A stretch of 64,000 bases of DNA. It comes from Globodera rostochiensis (Eukaryota > Nematoda > Chromadorea > Rhabditida > Heteroderidae). The notes beneath the pieces are model-generated. The model had not been told where the DNA came from. It searched no databases and was given only the letters and a program-made list of their open reading frames with translations. The translations under genes were made by a program, and so were the position numbers. The number at the start of each line of letters is the position of its first letter. Position 1 is the first letter of the stretch. The DNA is taken from assembly GCA_018350325.1 (NCBI GenBank), contig JAEVLN010000008.1, positions 806,001-870,000 of the forward strand, in the 5' to 3' direction. Shown here piece by piece: positions 31,486-40,448 of this stretch.

Positions 31486-32358
31486 ATGTAAACCTGAATA
31501 ATTTTGTATCCATGTGCTCATCATGTCGTAAAACTGATTGGGCTGTCCATCGACAATCGCACTTTTCAATGCTTTGTTGTATTCGTTGTGCTCCTTTTCC
31601 GGAATCAGAAACGGCCTCATTCCTCTTCTCAACAACAAAAAATTGACCAAAGCTCTCGAAGAACGTCCGTTTCCGTTCCCATATGGGTGCAAAGCCGCCT
31701 GTTAAGTTTTGAACAAGGTTTAAACCAAAAAGCTTATTTCACTTACAAGTCGAATGTGTGCCTCCGCGACGTATCTGATGACTCCATCTCGAGACGCTTC
31801 TTCTCCGTTTAGCCAAGCAACAAACTCTTGCATCAATCCGGGTACTTTTGAATTGATCGGTGCCACGTACGAGGACCCAATTTTGATTGTCCCTGAGGGC
31901 GATTCTCCTGACTCCCCACGCAGAAGTCCTGCATATGATGGCGCCTGCCCCTCCCTTGTCAATGCTATTACATGCAGTTTGCGCAAAAGCTTAAAAAAAC
32001 AAATTTAGGCAAAAATTCAATCTGCCAACTGCTCCCCCTAAGCAAAAACTAACTTTTTTTGAGAACTTTTTTACCCCTTATTTTTGAGAAAATTTTCTTA
32101 CGAAAAAAATTCTTTAAGAAAACCGCAATAGCACTTTTAACTTTCTGAAAGCAAAAAAAAAACCTCCACGTTGAAGTCTCCCCTCTTTGTACTGAGCGCT
32201 TCTAATTCATCGAAGCCGGCTTCATCAGCTGCAAACAAGCTCGGAGGAGTAATCTGTCCGGAGCGAATTTCGTCGAGAATCGCTTTGTTGTCGTCGCCTG
32301 TCTTCTTCTTTTCTTTGCGACACCAAATGTCACCATCATCTCGTGGCAAATCGGACAT
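31366..32358 (-). CDS. Fic-domain protein with fused endonuclease G tail
   Basis: Exons 32358-32164, 31989-31747 and 31698-31366 join in phase 0 to 256 residues plus stop. Exon 1 starts MSDLPRDDGDIWCRKEKKK. Exon 2 holds the core (LHVIALTREGQAPSYAGLLR, IKIGSSYVAPINSKVPGL, RYVAEAHIRL). Exon 3 has the Fic motif HPYGNGNGRSSR then FLLLRRGMRPFLI. Fic enzymes usually transfer AMP to hydroxyl side chains. The catalytic His, the GNGR loop and the final Arg are present, but the usual Asp/Glu that helps bind Mg2+ is Asn; some bacterial Fic subfamilies also show this. There is no TPR or membrane segment, unlike metazoan FICD, and no clear inhibitory S/TxxxEG/N motif. After IQNYSG the frame reads through the duplication breakpoint into VCLMPNEAIPDKPTADFLL, the endonuclease G last exon. 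A 51-nt intron there would change the tail. Intron 1 uses a weak GTTTTT donor. Confidence 0.75.
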
Positions 32359-32940
32359 TTTTTTTTTCTAAAAGTGTTAAATTAAATTATTTCATTGAAT
32401 ATATAGCGCAAATAAAGAGATGTGCAGGTTATACTACGTTTTGCCTCCCCAGCAAAAATGGTACGTTTTGCCGTGATGTTTTTTGCATTAAAAAAAATCG
32501 AAAATAATGAAAAACAGAGAAAATGGTTGAACGTTAAGCCAAATATTCAAAATTTAATAGAAAATTGCACTCAAAAATTCAATAAATTATCAAAACAAAC
32601 TCAAAAAACTCAATGTGTCAACCCATTTTGGCCAACTTTTGGTGGCACATAACTTTCGGCAATGGTGCAGAATTGGGGTCCCGACAAGGATCGAATCCAA
32701 TTACCCTATTGTCCATTCTCGTTCTTTTCCAACAAATTTTTCGCGTATTTATCGACTAAAATGTGGTTTTAGTCACCAATAATCTAGTTCTTTCATAAAA
32801 ATTCAAAAACAAAAAATGCAAAATTCCAAAAACATTCTTTTAACCTCTGATTGAAAATTCATCTTTTAAATTCGGTGTCAATACGTGCTTATTTGGCTTT
32901 TAAGATGGAATATTTTATTTTTTTAAATGTTATTAGCATA
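32359..32940. other. Upstream of the Fic gene; MITE scraps
   Basis: No gene. 32431-32480 contains ACGTTTTGCC-CCCCAGCAAAAATGGTAC phrases, a fragment of the family at 34738-34973. The Fic promoter would lie here but no core element is recognisable. Confidence 0.4.
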
Positions 32941-33042
32941 CCGTATATGCTGTTTTAATCCCTCATGGGGGATTATTTTTCAACCAGCTACTCAGAGAGT
33001 GCGGGATTATTACAGGGTGGGGGATTAAAACAGTATATACGG
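32941..33042. mobile_element. Short MITE, CCGTATATACTGTT family
   Basis: CCGTATATGCTGTTTTAATC and GATTAAAACAGTATATACGG are terminal inverses, flanked by TA on both sides. The interior has the same GGGGGATTATTTTTCAACC and CTACTCAGAGAGTG phrases as the 779-bp copy at 15643-16421. The 102-bp copy shows the minimal transposable core. Confidence 0.9.
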
Positions 33043-33126
33043 TATTCCCATACTTACACGTTTCTAAAAAAACTATAATGGAATATTCTATTGTTTTTTA
33101 AATTTTATTAGCATATTCACACAAAT

Positions 33127-33297
33127 TTATACACTTTGCCCATTTTTGTTTCGTAATGTATCGGCGCAGAGCGTCATTTGTGCACCATCGCCACTGTTCA
33201 CCGCCAATGCGAAGCGCTGGCGGTCGGTCGGCCCGGCACTCGCCGCCGGCGGCATTCCGACACGCGAACAACGATTTTCGATCGTCAGGACCACCAT
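33127..33297 (-). CDS. Short ORF of 56 codons, unrecognised
   Basis: An ATG at 33297 opens MVVLTIENRCSRVGMPPAAS, continues GPTDRQRFALAVNSGDG and QMTLCADTLRNKNGQSV and stops at 33127. The composition is more protein-like than the competing frames, and GC content is higher than around it. An in-frame stop lies just upstream of the ATG, so it may be a short gene, a truncated exon, or chance in GC-rich sequence. No family recognised. Confidence 0.25.
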   Translation of the reverse strand: MVVLTIENRCSRVGMPPAASAGPTDRQRFALAVNSGDGAQMTLCADTLRNKNGQSV

Positions 33298-33740
33298 CAA
33301 GGTTTAAATGCCGCACTTTCAGAAATAAAAGCGGGGGGGGGGGGGCTTTTACAATATTTTTAACAAATAGGCATCAAAAATCAAAAAAAAAATTGCTTTT
33401 TTGAAAATTTTTTAAAATAAAATGCACTGGCGTTCAGTTGGACAAATTCCCCCTCCCCCAAAATGTTTTTCTGGCTACGGTCCTGGTTAGTACGGTTTGT
33501 TGTCCTCTTCCCCCCCCCCTTTTTTTCAGAATGTCTAGAGGTCGGTAAAATGGTGTTCAAGGGCGTGGAATCCGATTCTAACATCTATAGACAATTTTGA
33601 ACCTTGAACCCGCCGAAAACGAACTTCCGATTAATTCAAAATTTTCCAAAAACCATTTTTTGGCCTCAAAGTCATTCAAAAGGTGAGGGGGTGGAGGGAA
33701 CAAACCTTTTCATTACCCAAAATTGGCTTAAAATGATTTT

Positions 33741-34737
33741 TCAATTGCCAATTTTTTCACCAAAAATGGTATGATGGACAAAAAAAATTGTTTTTTTGTC
33801 GAAAATTCTCATAAATTTTGCTTTGTTTTGTCTGTCAAGCACTCCGTTCCCGTCCGCTGCGCGGTGTTGCACCGTTTCGCGTTCGCGTATTCTGCCACCA
33901 CAACCGGTTCCGTGCCGTCGCGTCCGCCGCCCATTGGTGCGTGACGGATTTCGCGGCGGACGCTTTGCCCCGCAACCGCGTGCCGTGCTGCGCGGCCGTC
34001 CGCCGCCTGCACAACACTCGTCGCTCAGACGGAGTCCGTCGTGGTCACCGCCGCCGCCAGCGCTGGCGGCTGAGCGGGGCGGTCGGTGGCGGACGCAACC
34101 GCTCGGGCTTCCGAGGCGGTGGCCGTTTTGTTGCGGCTGCACGTTCAAAATTCATCGGCAATTATGGTTGGCACTTTTTTTTATGTTCTAGCAGAAATGT
34201 CGCGACTCAAACCAAAATTGGGGGTTGACCTGGGGGCAATTTGGTTTAGCCGGAATGCTTGAGGGGGGGATGTCGAACCAAAGGGAAATTTGAGTTTTCA
34301 CTTCTTTATTCGTCAATGTTCCAGGGATAATTTCATCGGTTAAAGCACACGGGAAGAGAGGGGGCGGGGGGAGGGGTTGGATCGAACGGAGGGGGGTGGT
34401 TGGCAAAATGGAGGAGGAGCGGCCACGGACTGAACTGCCCGGGGAGTAAAGAGAGGGCTTAAATAGCCAGGGATTTCTCGTCAATACGAGATGAGGTTGA
34501 AGGATCGTGGGAAAGTCGGGAGGCCTTCATGTGGGAAAGGTCAGTGATTGCTGAGGGGGAGATCGATGGGAAGTGATAGGGACATAAGGTTATGGTAAAG
34601 TATTTCCGGTCGGTTGTGTGACCGGAATTGCGGGAAATGGGGAGAGTGGGAAATGGATTTCGCGATCCGCGACAGAAATGTTTGAATTTGATTTGTTTCC
34701 CGAAACTCTTAGAAATTAAACCCACTCCCCGGTTACA
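33741..34737. other. GC-rich multi-frame open region, unassigned
   Basis: 33830-34150 is very GC-rich (CGGCGG/GCCGCC words) and open in at least five frames, so open frames here carry little weight. One minus-strand reading (EPVVVAEYANAKRCNTA) looks protein-like. 34190-34725 has two further minus-strand frames (PCALTDEIIPGTLTNKEVKT; FPTLPISRNSGHTTDR) without splice support. Whether these are decayed exons or repeat DNA cannot be settled. Confidence 0.25.
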
Positions 34738-34973
34738 CTACGTTTTGCCACCTTACATTTTGCCACCCCAGCAAAAATGTTACATTTTGCCACCTTACGT
34801 TTTGGCAATATTACGTTTTTTGAATGTTTTTGAGGTCAAAAGATTCCGAAAAAATTTGGAATCGAAAACCCTTCGAATTCGGGTCCGGGGTTCGAAATTA
34901 ATCGAAATTAAAGTTTTTGATGGGTTGGCAAAATGTAACATTTTTGCTGGGGTGGCAACACGTACGGACAGCG
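34738..34973. mobile_element. MITE with ACGTTTTGCCACC arms
   Basis: The left arm (CACTACGTTTTGCCACCTTA, then CCCCAGCAAAAATGTTACAT) is inverted at the right (ATGTAACATTTTTGCTGGGG, then TGGCAACACGTACGG). The span is ~235 bp with an AT-rich centre and no coding capacity. Fragments of the family occur at 28616-28715 and 32431-32480. Confidence 0.75.
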
Positions 34974-35236
34974 GCCCCCTCCCCTCTCATTTTGTTACTA
35001 TACTTTCTCGATTTTCAAAAATTGAACAATAGAAAAAAGTGGAACTTCTGAACCTCCCCTCCTCCCGTCAAAAGGAAAATTGGCTCCAATCTCTGCAGTT
35101 TTTGGCCCCAAATTTTTAATCCAAAATACTCTCCCAACCCTTTGGTCACCGAAAATTTGTTTTTTTGGCTACGGGGGCATGTACAAATACGGCTAGAACA
35201 CGTGCTTAATGCTGGAATATTTGCCCTCGTTTTCAG

Positions 35237-36309
35237 GCCGTCCAATCAACCATCCGCCCGCTTATGAAGTGTCACCGGATCGTACAGCGCCTGGCGCTAG
35301 TGCGGGTGATGATGAAATTGATGCTGTACAGCAGCAGCCAGCTGTTGAAGTGCTAAGCAACCGGGACGAGCTGTACACGAAGATGATGGAAGCGAAGAAG
35401 AGCGAAAATGTATACAGAACATTTTTTGTTGTGCTTATTGGGGGTGCAGGATGGAGGGAGAAGAGTTGGAGGAGAACACGGGACGAAGCAGTTTGGCACA
35501 CCACCCAAAAAAGTCGTCTTGGAGATGGACACGAAAATTGGCAAAAAAAAATTTTGACCATTCCACTGGAAAATGAAGTCGCATGTGTGTTGTGGTGACA
35601 ACCAGAAGGCGGATGCGGATGAAAAAAGGTGCCAAAAAAATTGCGAATTCAAAATGGCTTTTTGGACGATCCCAAAATCGTTTTTGGCATTAAAAGAAGT
35701 GGCCTAGCGGAGGAGGAGGAAGATGAGGAGGCGGGTGTTTTGCTGACGCAGTTTTCATGTCCAGAAGTTCGACCCCCCGGGGGAGAGATACCTAATTGCA
35801 TGAAGTGGTGGTGGTGGTGGTGGAAGAGTGAAAGAGAGAGAAGCAGGACCTTTGGCCAAATACATGTGCCGTTGTTGTTTTTTAAGCTTGACGATTACTA
35901 TCGATTGCGCGACACGCTCAACGCGTTCGACATGCGCAATCCGCACTTGGCATTCCGAGGCAGCGGTGCAACAACATCAGCGGCGGTGGCGCGCAAGCGC
36001 TCACGGAGTGCGGGTGAGAAAGCTGCTGAGCCGACTGCGGTTCGGAAGCGAAAAAGAGGCGGTGCCGACGACGACGGCGAGGAGTACCATCGCCACCACC
36101 AACATCGGCACCACGAGCGCAAGTCGTCGATGACGGCACCGAAAAAGAAGAAGAAAACGCATGAAGAGGGCGCCGCAACAGCGGGGGGTGCTGGTGGTGG
36201 TGGCACGACGACATCGAGTGCCGTTGGCACAGCAGGCGAGTTGGAAAAAGTGGACAGCATTGGTCGGTGGTGGTACACGCACAACAACTTGGGAGTTCTA
36301 ACAAGCTAG
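35237..36309 (+). CDS. Exons of a charged, low-complexity (nuclear-like) protein
   Basis: Exon 35237-35409 follows TTTTCAG and encodes PINHPPAYEVSPDRTAPGAS then DDEIDAVQQQPAVEVLSNRD and KMMEAKKSEN before a GTATAC donor. A second exon opens after TTTTTTAAG at 35886 and reads LDDYYRLRDTLNAFDMRNPH, then basic clusters (VARKRSRSAGEK, VRKRKRGG), a His-rich run, PKKKKKT and Gly/Thr-rich sequence to a stop at 36309. The Lys/Arg clusters could be nuclear localisation signals. The open stretch between them (35640-35886) is Glu- and Trp-repeat low complexity and is probably intronic. No domain family recognised; how the exons join is inferred from strand and order only. Confidence 0.45.
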
Positions 36310-36493
36310 AAGAAGCCCCTCCCTCCTCTCCTATAATTTTTTTTTGTCATGGAAATTGAAAATTATAGTAAGTCCACAATTTTAAAATTAAATGATTGAG
36401 CCAAGCCCTCCCCCCTCATCATTTGGGTAGAAAAGTGTGTGTTTGGACTTGGAGATTTGGGCATTGGTTAATGGTTTAAAATTGAATTTTTAG

Positions 36494-36735
36494 ATGCCCG
36501 TTATGAGCAGGACAAATGCAATGCCAAATATGTGCATGGAAACGCTGGCGGCGGCGATAAACGACGTAAATCGTCGGCGCACGAAAGAAGTGCCAAACAA
36601 TTGAAACAACGGCACAGTGCCGACACCAAAAGCAAAAGTGACACCCAATGCCATCGGCTGCAAATTGCGCTCGACTCGGATGCCGAAAAGAGGCGAGCAA
36701 ATAAATTTTTGTGCCTTTTTAAATTTGTTGCGTAA
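36494..36735 (+). CDS. Basic C-terminal exon
   Basis: After a TTTTTAG acceptor the plus strand reads ARYEQDKCNAKYVHGNAGGG then DKRRKSSAHERSAKQLKQRH and ends at a stop at 36735 (KFLCLFKFVA). It needs a one-base carry-over from the preceding exon. The basic composition resembles the exon at 35887-36309, so it may belong to the same gene with an unseen donor before 36309. No family recognised. Confidence 0.4.
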
Positions 36736-37069
36736 ATGGTGAAAGTTTCTTTTTTTGTTGTGTTAATCATGTTTGTCTGCTCTCTATTTATTGACACACA
36801 TCTCGTTTTTAAGCCGCTGTGTGCAGTAAGTGATAATAAATATAAAGACGACCAACATTAATAGTCGATTTATCCAGCTTTTTTGAGCTTCTTTTTTGGT
36901 ATTATGTATTAGCTCGAAATAAGCGGAAAAAATACAATAATTTTTATACCATTTGATTGAGAAAATTCTGAACTTTCCAAACATATTTTTTATGTAATTT
37001 TTTCCTTCTCATTTTAAAGGTTTAATATGCTTGCAAGGGTTGATGTTTGCCTGTTTACCATTCCTACCC

Positions 37070-37275
37070 CCTATGGTAGGAATTTTACCATGAGCTCGTG
37101 GTTACCTAACCACGTGGTTGCTTTTTTGTGATACCGGTCACTTTTTATCATGGGCTCATGGTTAAATGCCTGGGTGATTTAACCGTAAACTGGCGGTTCG
37201 TTCTTATGATACGACCACATGGTTAAATAACCCTGAGCTCGTGGTTATTTAACCATCACCTCGTTCTTATGATTC
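37070..37275. repeat. TGGTTA/TAACCA palindrome cluster
   Basis: Repeated ACCATGAGCTCGTGGTTA, AACCACGTGGTT and CATGGTTAAATA words in both orientations within ~200 bp, related in style to the cluster at 7350-7490. Possibly the ends of a decayed MITE. Confidence 0.4.
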
Positions 37276-37531
37276 CATTCCTGCTGGGCGCGTCGTCACC
37301 CTTTTGATTATTATGAAGAAAAAATGAGAGATTGGCGGGATCTGATAACCTTTAATCTCTCTACGAATAATGTGTTTGAGCGTTTCATTGCAAATTAGGC
37401 GCGGATTCATCATCATTTTTTAACAAGAAAGTAGCAAACTTTGTGTTATGAGCAAAAAAAACAACAATTCTGACAACAACACATTTTCGCCTTAACAAGT
37501 AAATAAATAAATAAACAGAAATTATATTAAG

Positions 37532-37696
37532 CTTGACGAGGACAATGTGACGGCATCGCGCGATGCTCTACAGGAAGTGGAGGAGTTCGCTGAAGTGGCG
37601 GATGAAGACGACGGGGAAGGAGGAGGAGGAGCCGAATGCGACTACGACGCGCAGAGCTATGGCATGTGCCCTGGGGGTTTTTATTTGTTGAGATAA
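37532..37696 (+). CDS. Acidic exon with stop, unrecognised
   Basis: An exon after ATATTAAG reads LDEDNVTASRDALQEVEEFA then EVADEDDGEGGGGAECDYDA and ends MCPGGFYLLR at a stop. The strongly acidic run contrasts with the basic exon upstream; together they could be parts of one chromatin- or nucleolus-type protein, but no splice path was resolved. The opposite strand is also open and less protein-like. Confidence 0.35.
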   Translation, partial: LDEDNVTASRDALQEVEEFAEVADEDDGEGGGGAECDYDAQSYGMCPGGFYLLR

Positions 37697-37942
37697 TGCC
37701 TTGTGGGCTTGAAAAAACGCAAGGGGCCAACAACAACTTCGGGATTATCCCGATATTTGGAATCCCGGTTCGAGATGCTGATCCCGATCCTGGCCAACTC
37801 TAGTTTCATTAGAGCTCACCATAATGAGGTTGCACTTAGATAGGGTGGTGGATTTTTGAGCTCCAAATAACATTTTTTTGATTGAAATTAAATTTAGATT
37901 GCTTTTTGTCCCCTCTTACACATTTTTATATTGATTTCTCAG

Positions 37943-38112
37943 GTGCACTGTTTCGGCCCGATTTTGTGACCATTTTGCAGTCGTCGGTGGCGAAAGGGTT
38001 GCGCATGCGCAACACCACCAACAGCAGCAGCAACCGACGACGACATCATCAACAGTTGGACGGGACGAATGGGCGGCAACAGCAACAGAATGCCGATGTA
38101 AAGGCACATTAA
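37943..38112 (+). CDS. Short polar C-terminal exon, unrecognised
   Basis: After TTTCTCAG the plus strand reads ALFRPDFVTILQSSVAKGLR then Asn/Ser/Gln-rich sequence (NTTNSSSNRRRHHQQLDGT) to a stop at 38112. It resembles the cytoplasmic tail of a membrane protein or a disordered C-terminus, which cannot be decided. Upstream exons are not visible. Confidence 0.35.
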
Positions 38113-38582
38113 GCTGGCAATGGCAAAAGCGGCAAAGCATCGGTGGCCAACAGAAACAGCACCAGCCATGCACACTTGTGGAGATGGCATTGGCACGTCT
38201 GGTGGCCAACACGGTTGAGGAAATTTAATCATCCGAATTCTAGGCGTTTTCATCGGACGAATCGATCGTGTCCGATCCGATCAATCCGCCAATTTTGAAA
38301 CGAGAATCTTTGCTTCGTTTATATCCCATTTTTCCGCACTTTCACCTTTTTACTGATACACATTTGTCACCATTTTCATTGATCGTGCATTAATATATTA
38401 GTTATATATTACACCAAAGCCATATCACAATAGGACGGAAGCCTTCGAAAAAATTCCTAAGAAAAACCACCAAATGGGATAAAAATATCTTTCACGTCGG
38501 CACTTTTGCTGCTGTTGTTGCTGCAATTTCCTATATTTGTGCCAACATTATTGTGGCACTTTTTGTTTTAAAGCACTCGCCG

Positions 38583-39076
38583 GAATTCCATTCGAATCGC
38601 CTAAAATTTTTGATTATACAAACTCTTATATTCTCTACACCACATATTAGAGGAATAATGCTTAATATTCGTAAATTTATACACCAAAAAGTATTATTAA
38701 AAGCAACGGAATTCCATTCGAATCGCCTAAAATTTATTTGTAAATTTATATACCAAAAAGTATTCATTAAAAGCAACGGAATTCGATTCGAATCGCCTAA
38801 AATTTTTTGATTATATAAAACTCTTATATTCTCTACACCACATATTAGAGGAATAATGCTTAATATGTAAATTTATATACCAAAAAGTATTCATTAAAAG
38901 CAACGGAATTCGATTCGAATCGCCTAAAATTTTTTGATTATATAAAACTTTTATATTCTCTACACCACATATTAGAGGAATAATGCTTAATATTCGTAAA
39001 TTTATACACCAAAAAGTATTCATTAAAACCAACGGAATTCCATTCGAATCGCCTAAAATTTTTTGATTATACAAAC
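38583..39076. repeat. Diverged ~126-136-bp satellite block
   Basis: Five starts of GGAATTC(C/G)ATTCGAATCG at ~38583, 38709, 38780, 38906 and 39042 give intervals of 126, 71, 126 and 136 bp. It is nearly identical to 8459-8698 and a distant relative of the 129-bp satellite at 11.2-14.7 kb. Confidence 0.9.
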
Positions 39077-39472
39077 TCTTATATTTCGTTTAGTTTTTTC
39101 ACAATTTTAATTCGTTTTTATTTTATCAATTCGCCGTTTGTTTTCAATTCAAATCGAAAACATTCCAACAGACAATTCCCCGCACATAAAAAATAAATTT
39201 TAGCCCCCCCCCCATCAAATCAATTTGTTTCGTTTCGTTTGAAAGGTCTCTCATAAAGTCTTAAGAGGGTTCGACGAGATTTGACTTTTTGCCTCGTGAG
39301 AGTTAATTTTAATTTGATTTTTGTCTCTGAAATTGTTGACTCCGTCCAAAACAGGTCAATTCTTTCTTCTCAATCGTTACGTTTCTGTGGTTGGCCGCCT
39401 TCAAAATGTGTTTGAAATGTTGAGGCCATAAATCTTTAAAAGTAATTTTATATTTGCATTTTATCTTTCGAT

Positions 39473-40448
39473 ATGTGCCACCAATTTTCACCTAAAATTT
39501 GTTTATTTGTCGCGACGTTGCTGTTTTTTGGCTATAAAGTCAACTCGAAGACCAGCGAGTACATCGCCCGTCGGGTGTTCGCCTACCAACGGGAAGTGCC
39601 GCGGCCGGACGTTCGGCCCCCCGAGGGACGGAGTGGGCGCGGCAAAAGCAGTGACAATGGCAAACAGATAATGTGCTTAACTATTTAAAAGTTTTTTTTT
39701 AATGTTTGTTAAACTTTTGAAATTTACCTTTCATAAAATGTGTCAATTATTAATTATTTAGTTGTATTAATGGCAAAGTTATGTACCATAAATGCGTGTG
39801 CAAATTGGATTATTTTGGCGAACATTGCGAGAGCAAAATGTTTTGTAAAGGCTTTGAGCGGGAGATGAATTTGAGGCAATTTTTATTTTTAATTAAATTT
39901 AAATGTGTTTATTTTTGTTGTTATTTAAGTTGTATCGCATGCGACGATAATTATTCTGGCGAACGTTGTGACCACCCAAAGTGCCGAAATGGCGGCGTCC
40001 AAGACCCTTCCGAAGTTTTATTATTAAAATATTTAAAATAAAAAATAAAATTATTTTAATTTGAGCAACGCTGTCAATGTCTTCAGCCGTACAGCGGCGA
40101 TTTCTGTGAGACGCTGAAGGTGGAGGACGTGTACAGATTTTATAACACAAAGGCAACAAAATATTGGCAAAATAATTAAATAAATTAATGGACTTACAAA
40201 TTAGGCGGCCCTCGTCGGTCCGTTGGGCATTTTGACGGTTATTCCGATGCTGATCTGTTTTTATATGTGTGAGAAAAAAGCGCGGCTCAGACAGGTAACA
40301 AATTAATTAATTAATTACCATTAATTATTTTATTTATTATTTTCCGACTAATTTTCAGGTGGGCCGTATTCAAAAGTCGTGGTCAGAACAACGAAAGGCT
40401 TCAATTCAATCGGCACACATCGCAAGTTTATTGGCGGAGAAGGCCTAA
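39473..40448 (+). CDS. EGF-like single-pass membrane protein
   Basis: Exon 1 (from ATG 39473) encodes a signal peptide (KICLFVATLLFFGYKVNS) and a basic linker. Exon 2 (39762-39875) has CINGKVMYHKCVCKLDYFGE-HC, exon 3 (39930-40014) CDDNYSGERCDHPKCRNGG and exon 4 (40066-40152) QRCQCLQPYSGDFCETLKVE; these are EGF-type CxC...YxGxxC patterns. Exon 5 (40205-40294) is a transmembrane helix (ALVGPLGILTVIPMLICFYM) followed by basic CEKKARLRQ. Exon 6 (40359-40448) is a short cytoplasmic tail ending LLAEKA. Predicted topology is extracellular N-terminus, likely in adhesion or receptor-ligand contact. Exons 2 to 6 join with consistent phases if introns 2 and 4 start with GC (AG|GCAATT, AAG|GCAACA). The exon 1 to 2 junction is unresolved; an additional exon may be missing. 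Confidence 0.7.

Noticed and set aside
33818..34228. 136-codon Arg-rich plus-strand ORF
   Set aside because: It lies in very GC-rich sequence open in at least five frames; frame length is not informative there.
35629..35886. Upstream part of the 226-codon ORF (acidic run, then six Trp)
   Set aside because: TGG repeats give poly-Trp, which is unlikely protein; an acceptor at 35886 makes this part probably intronic.
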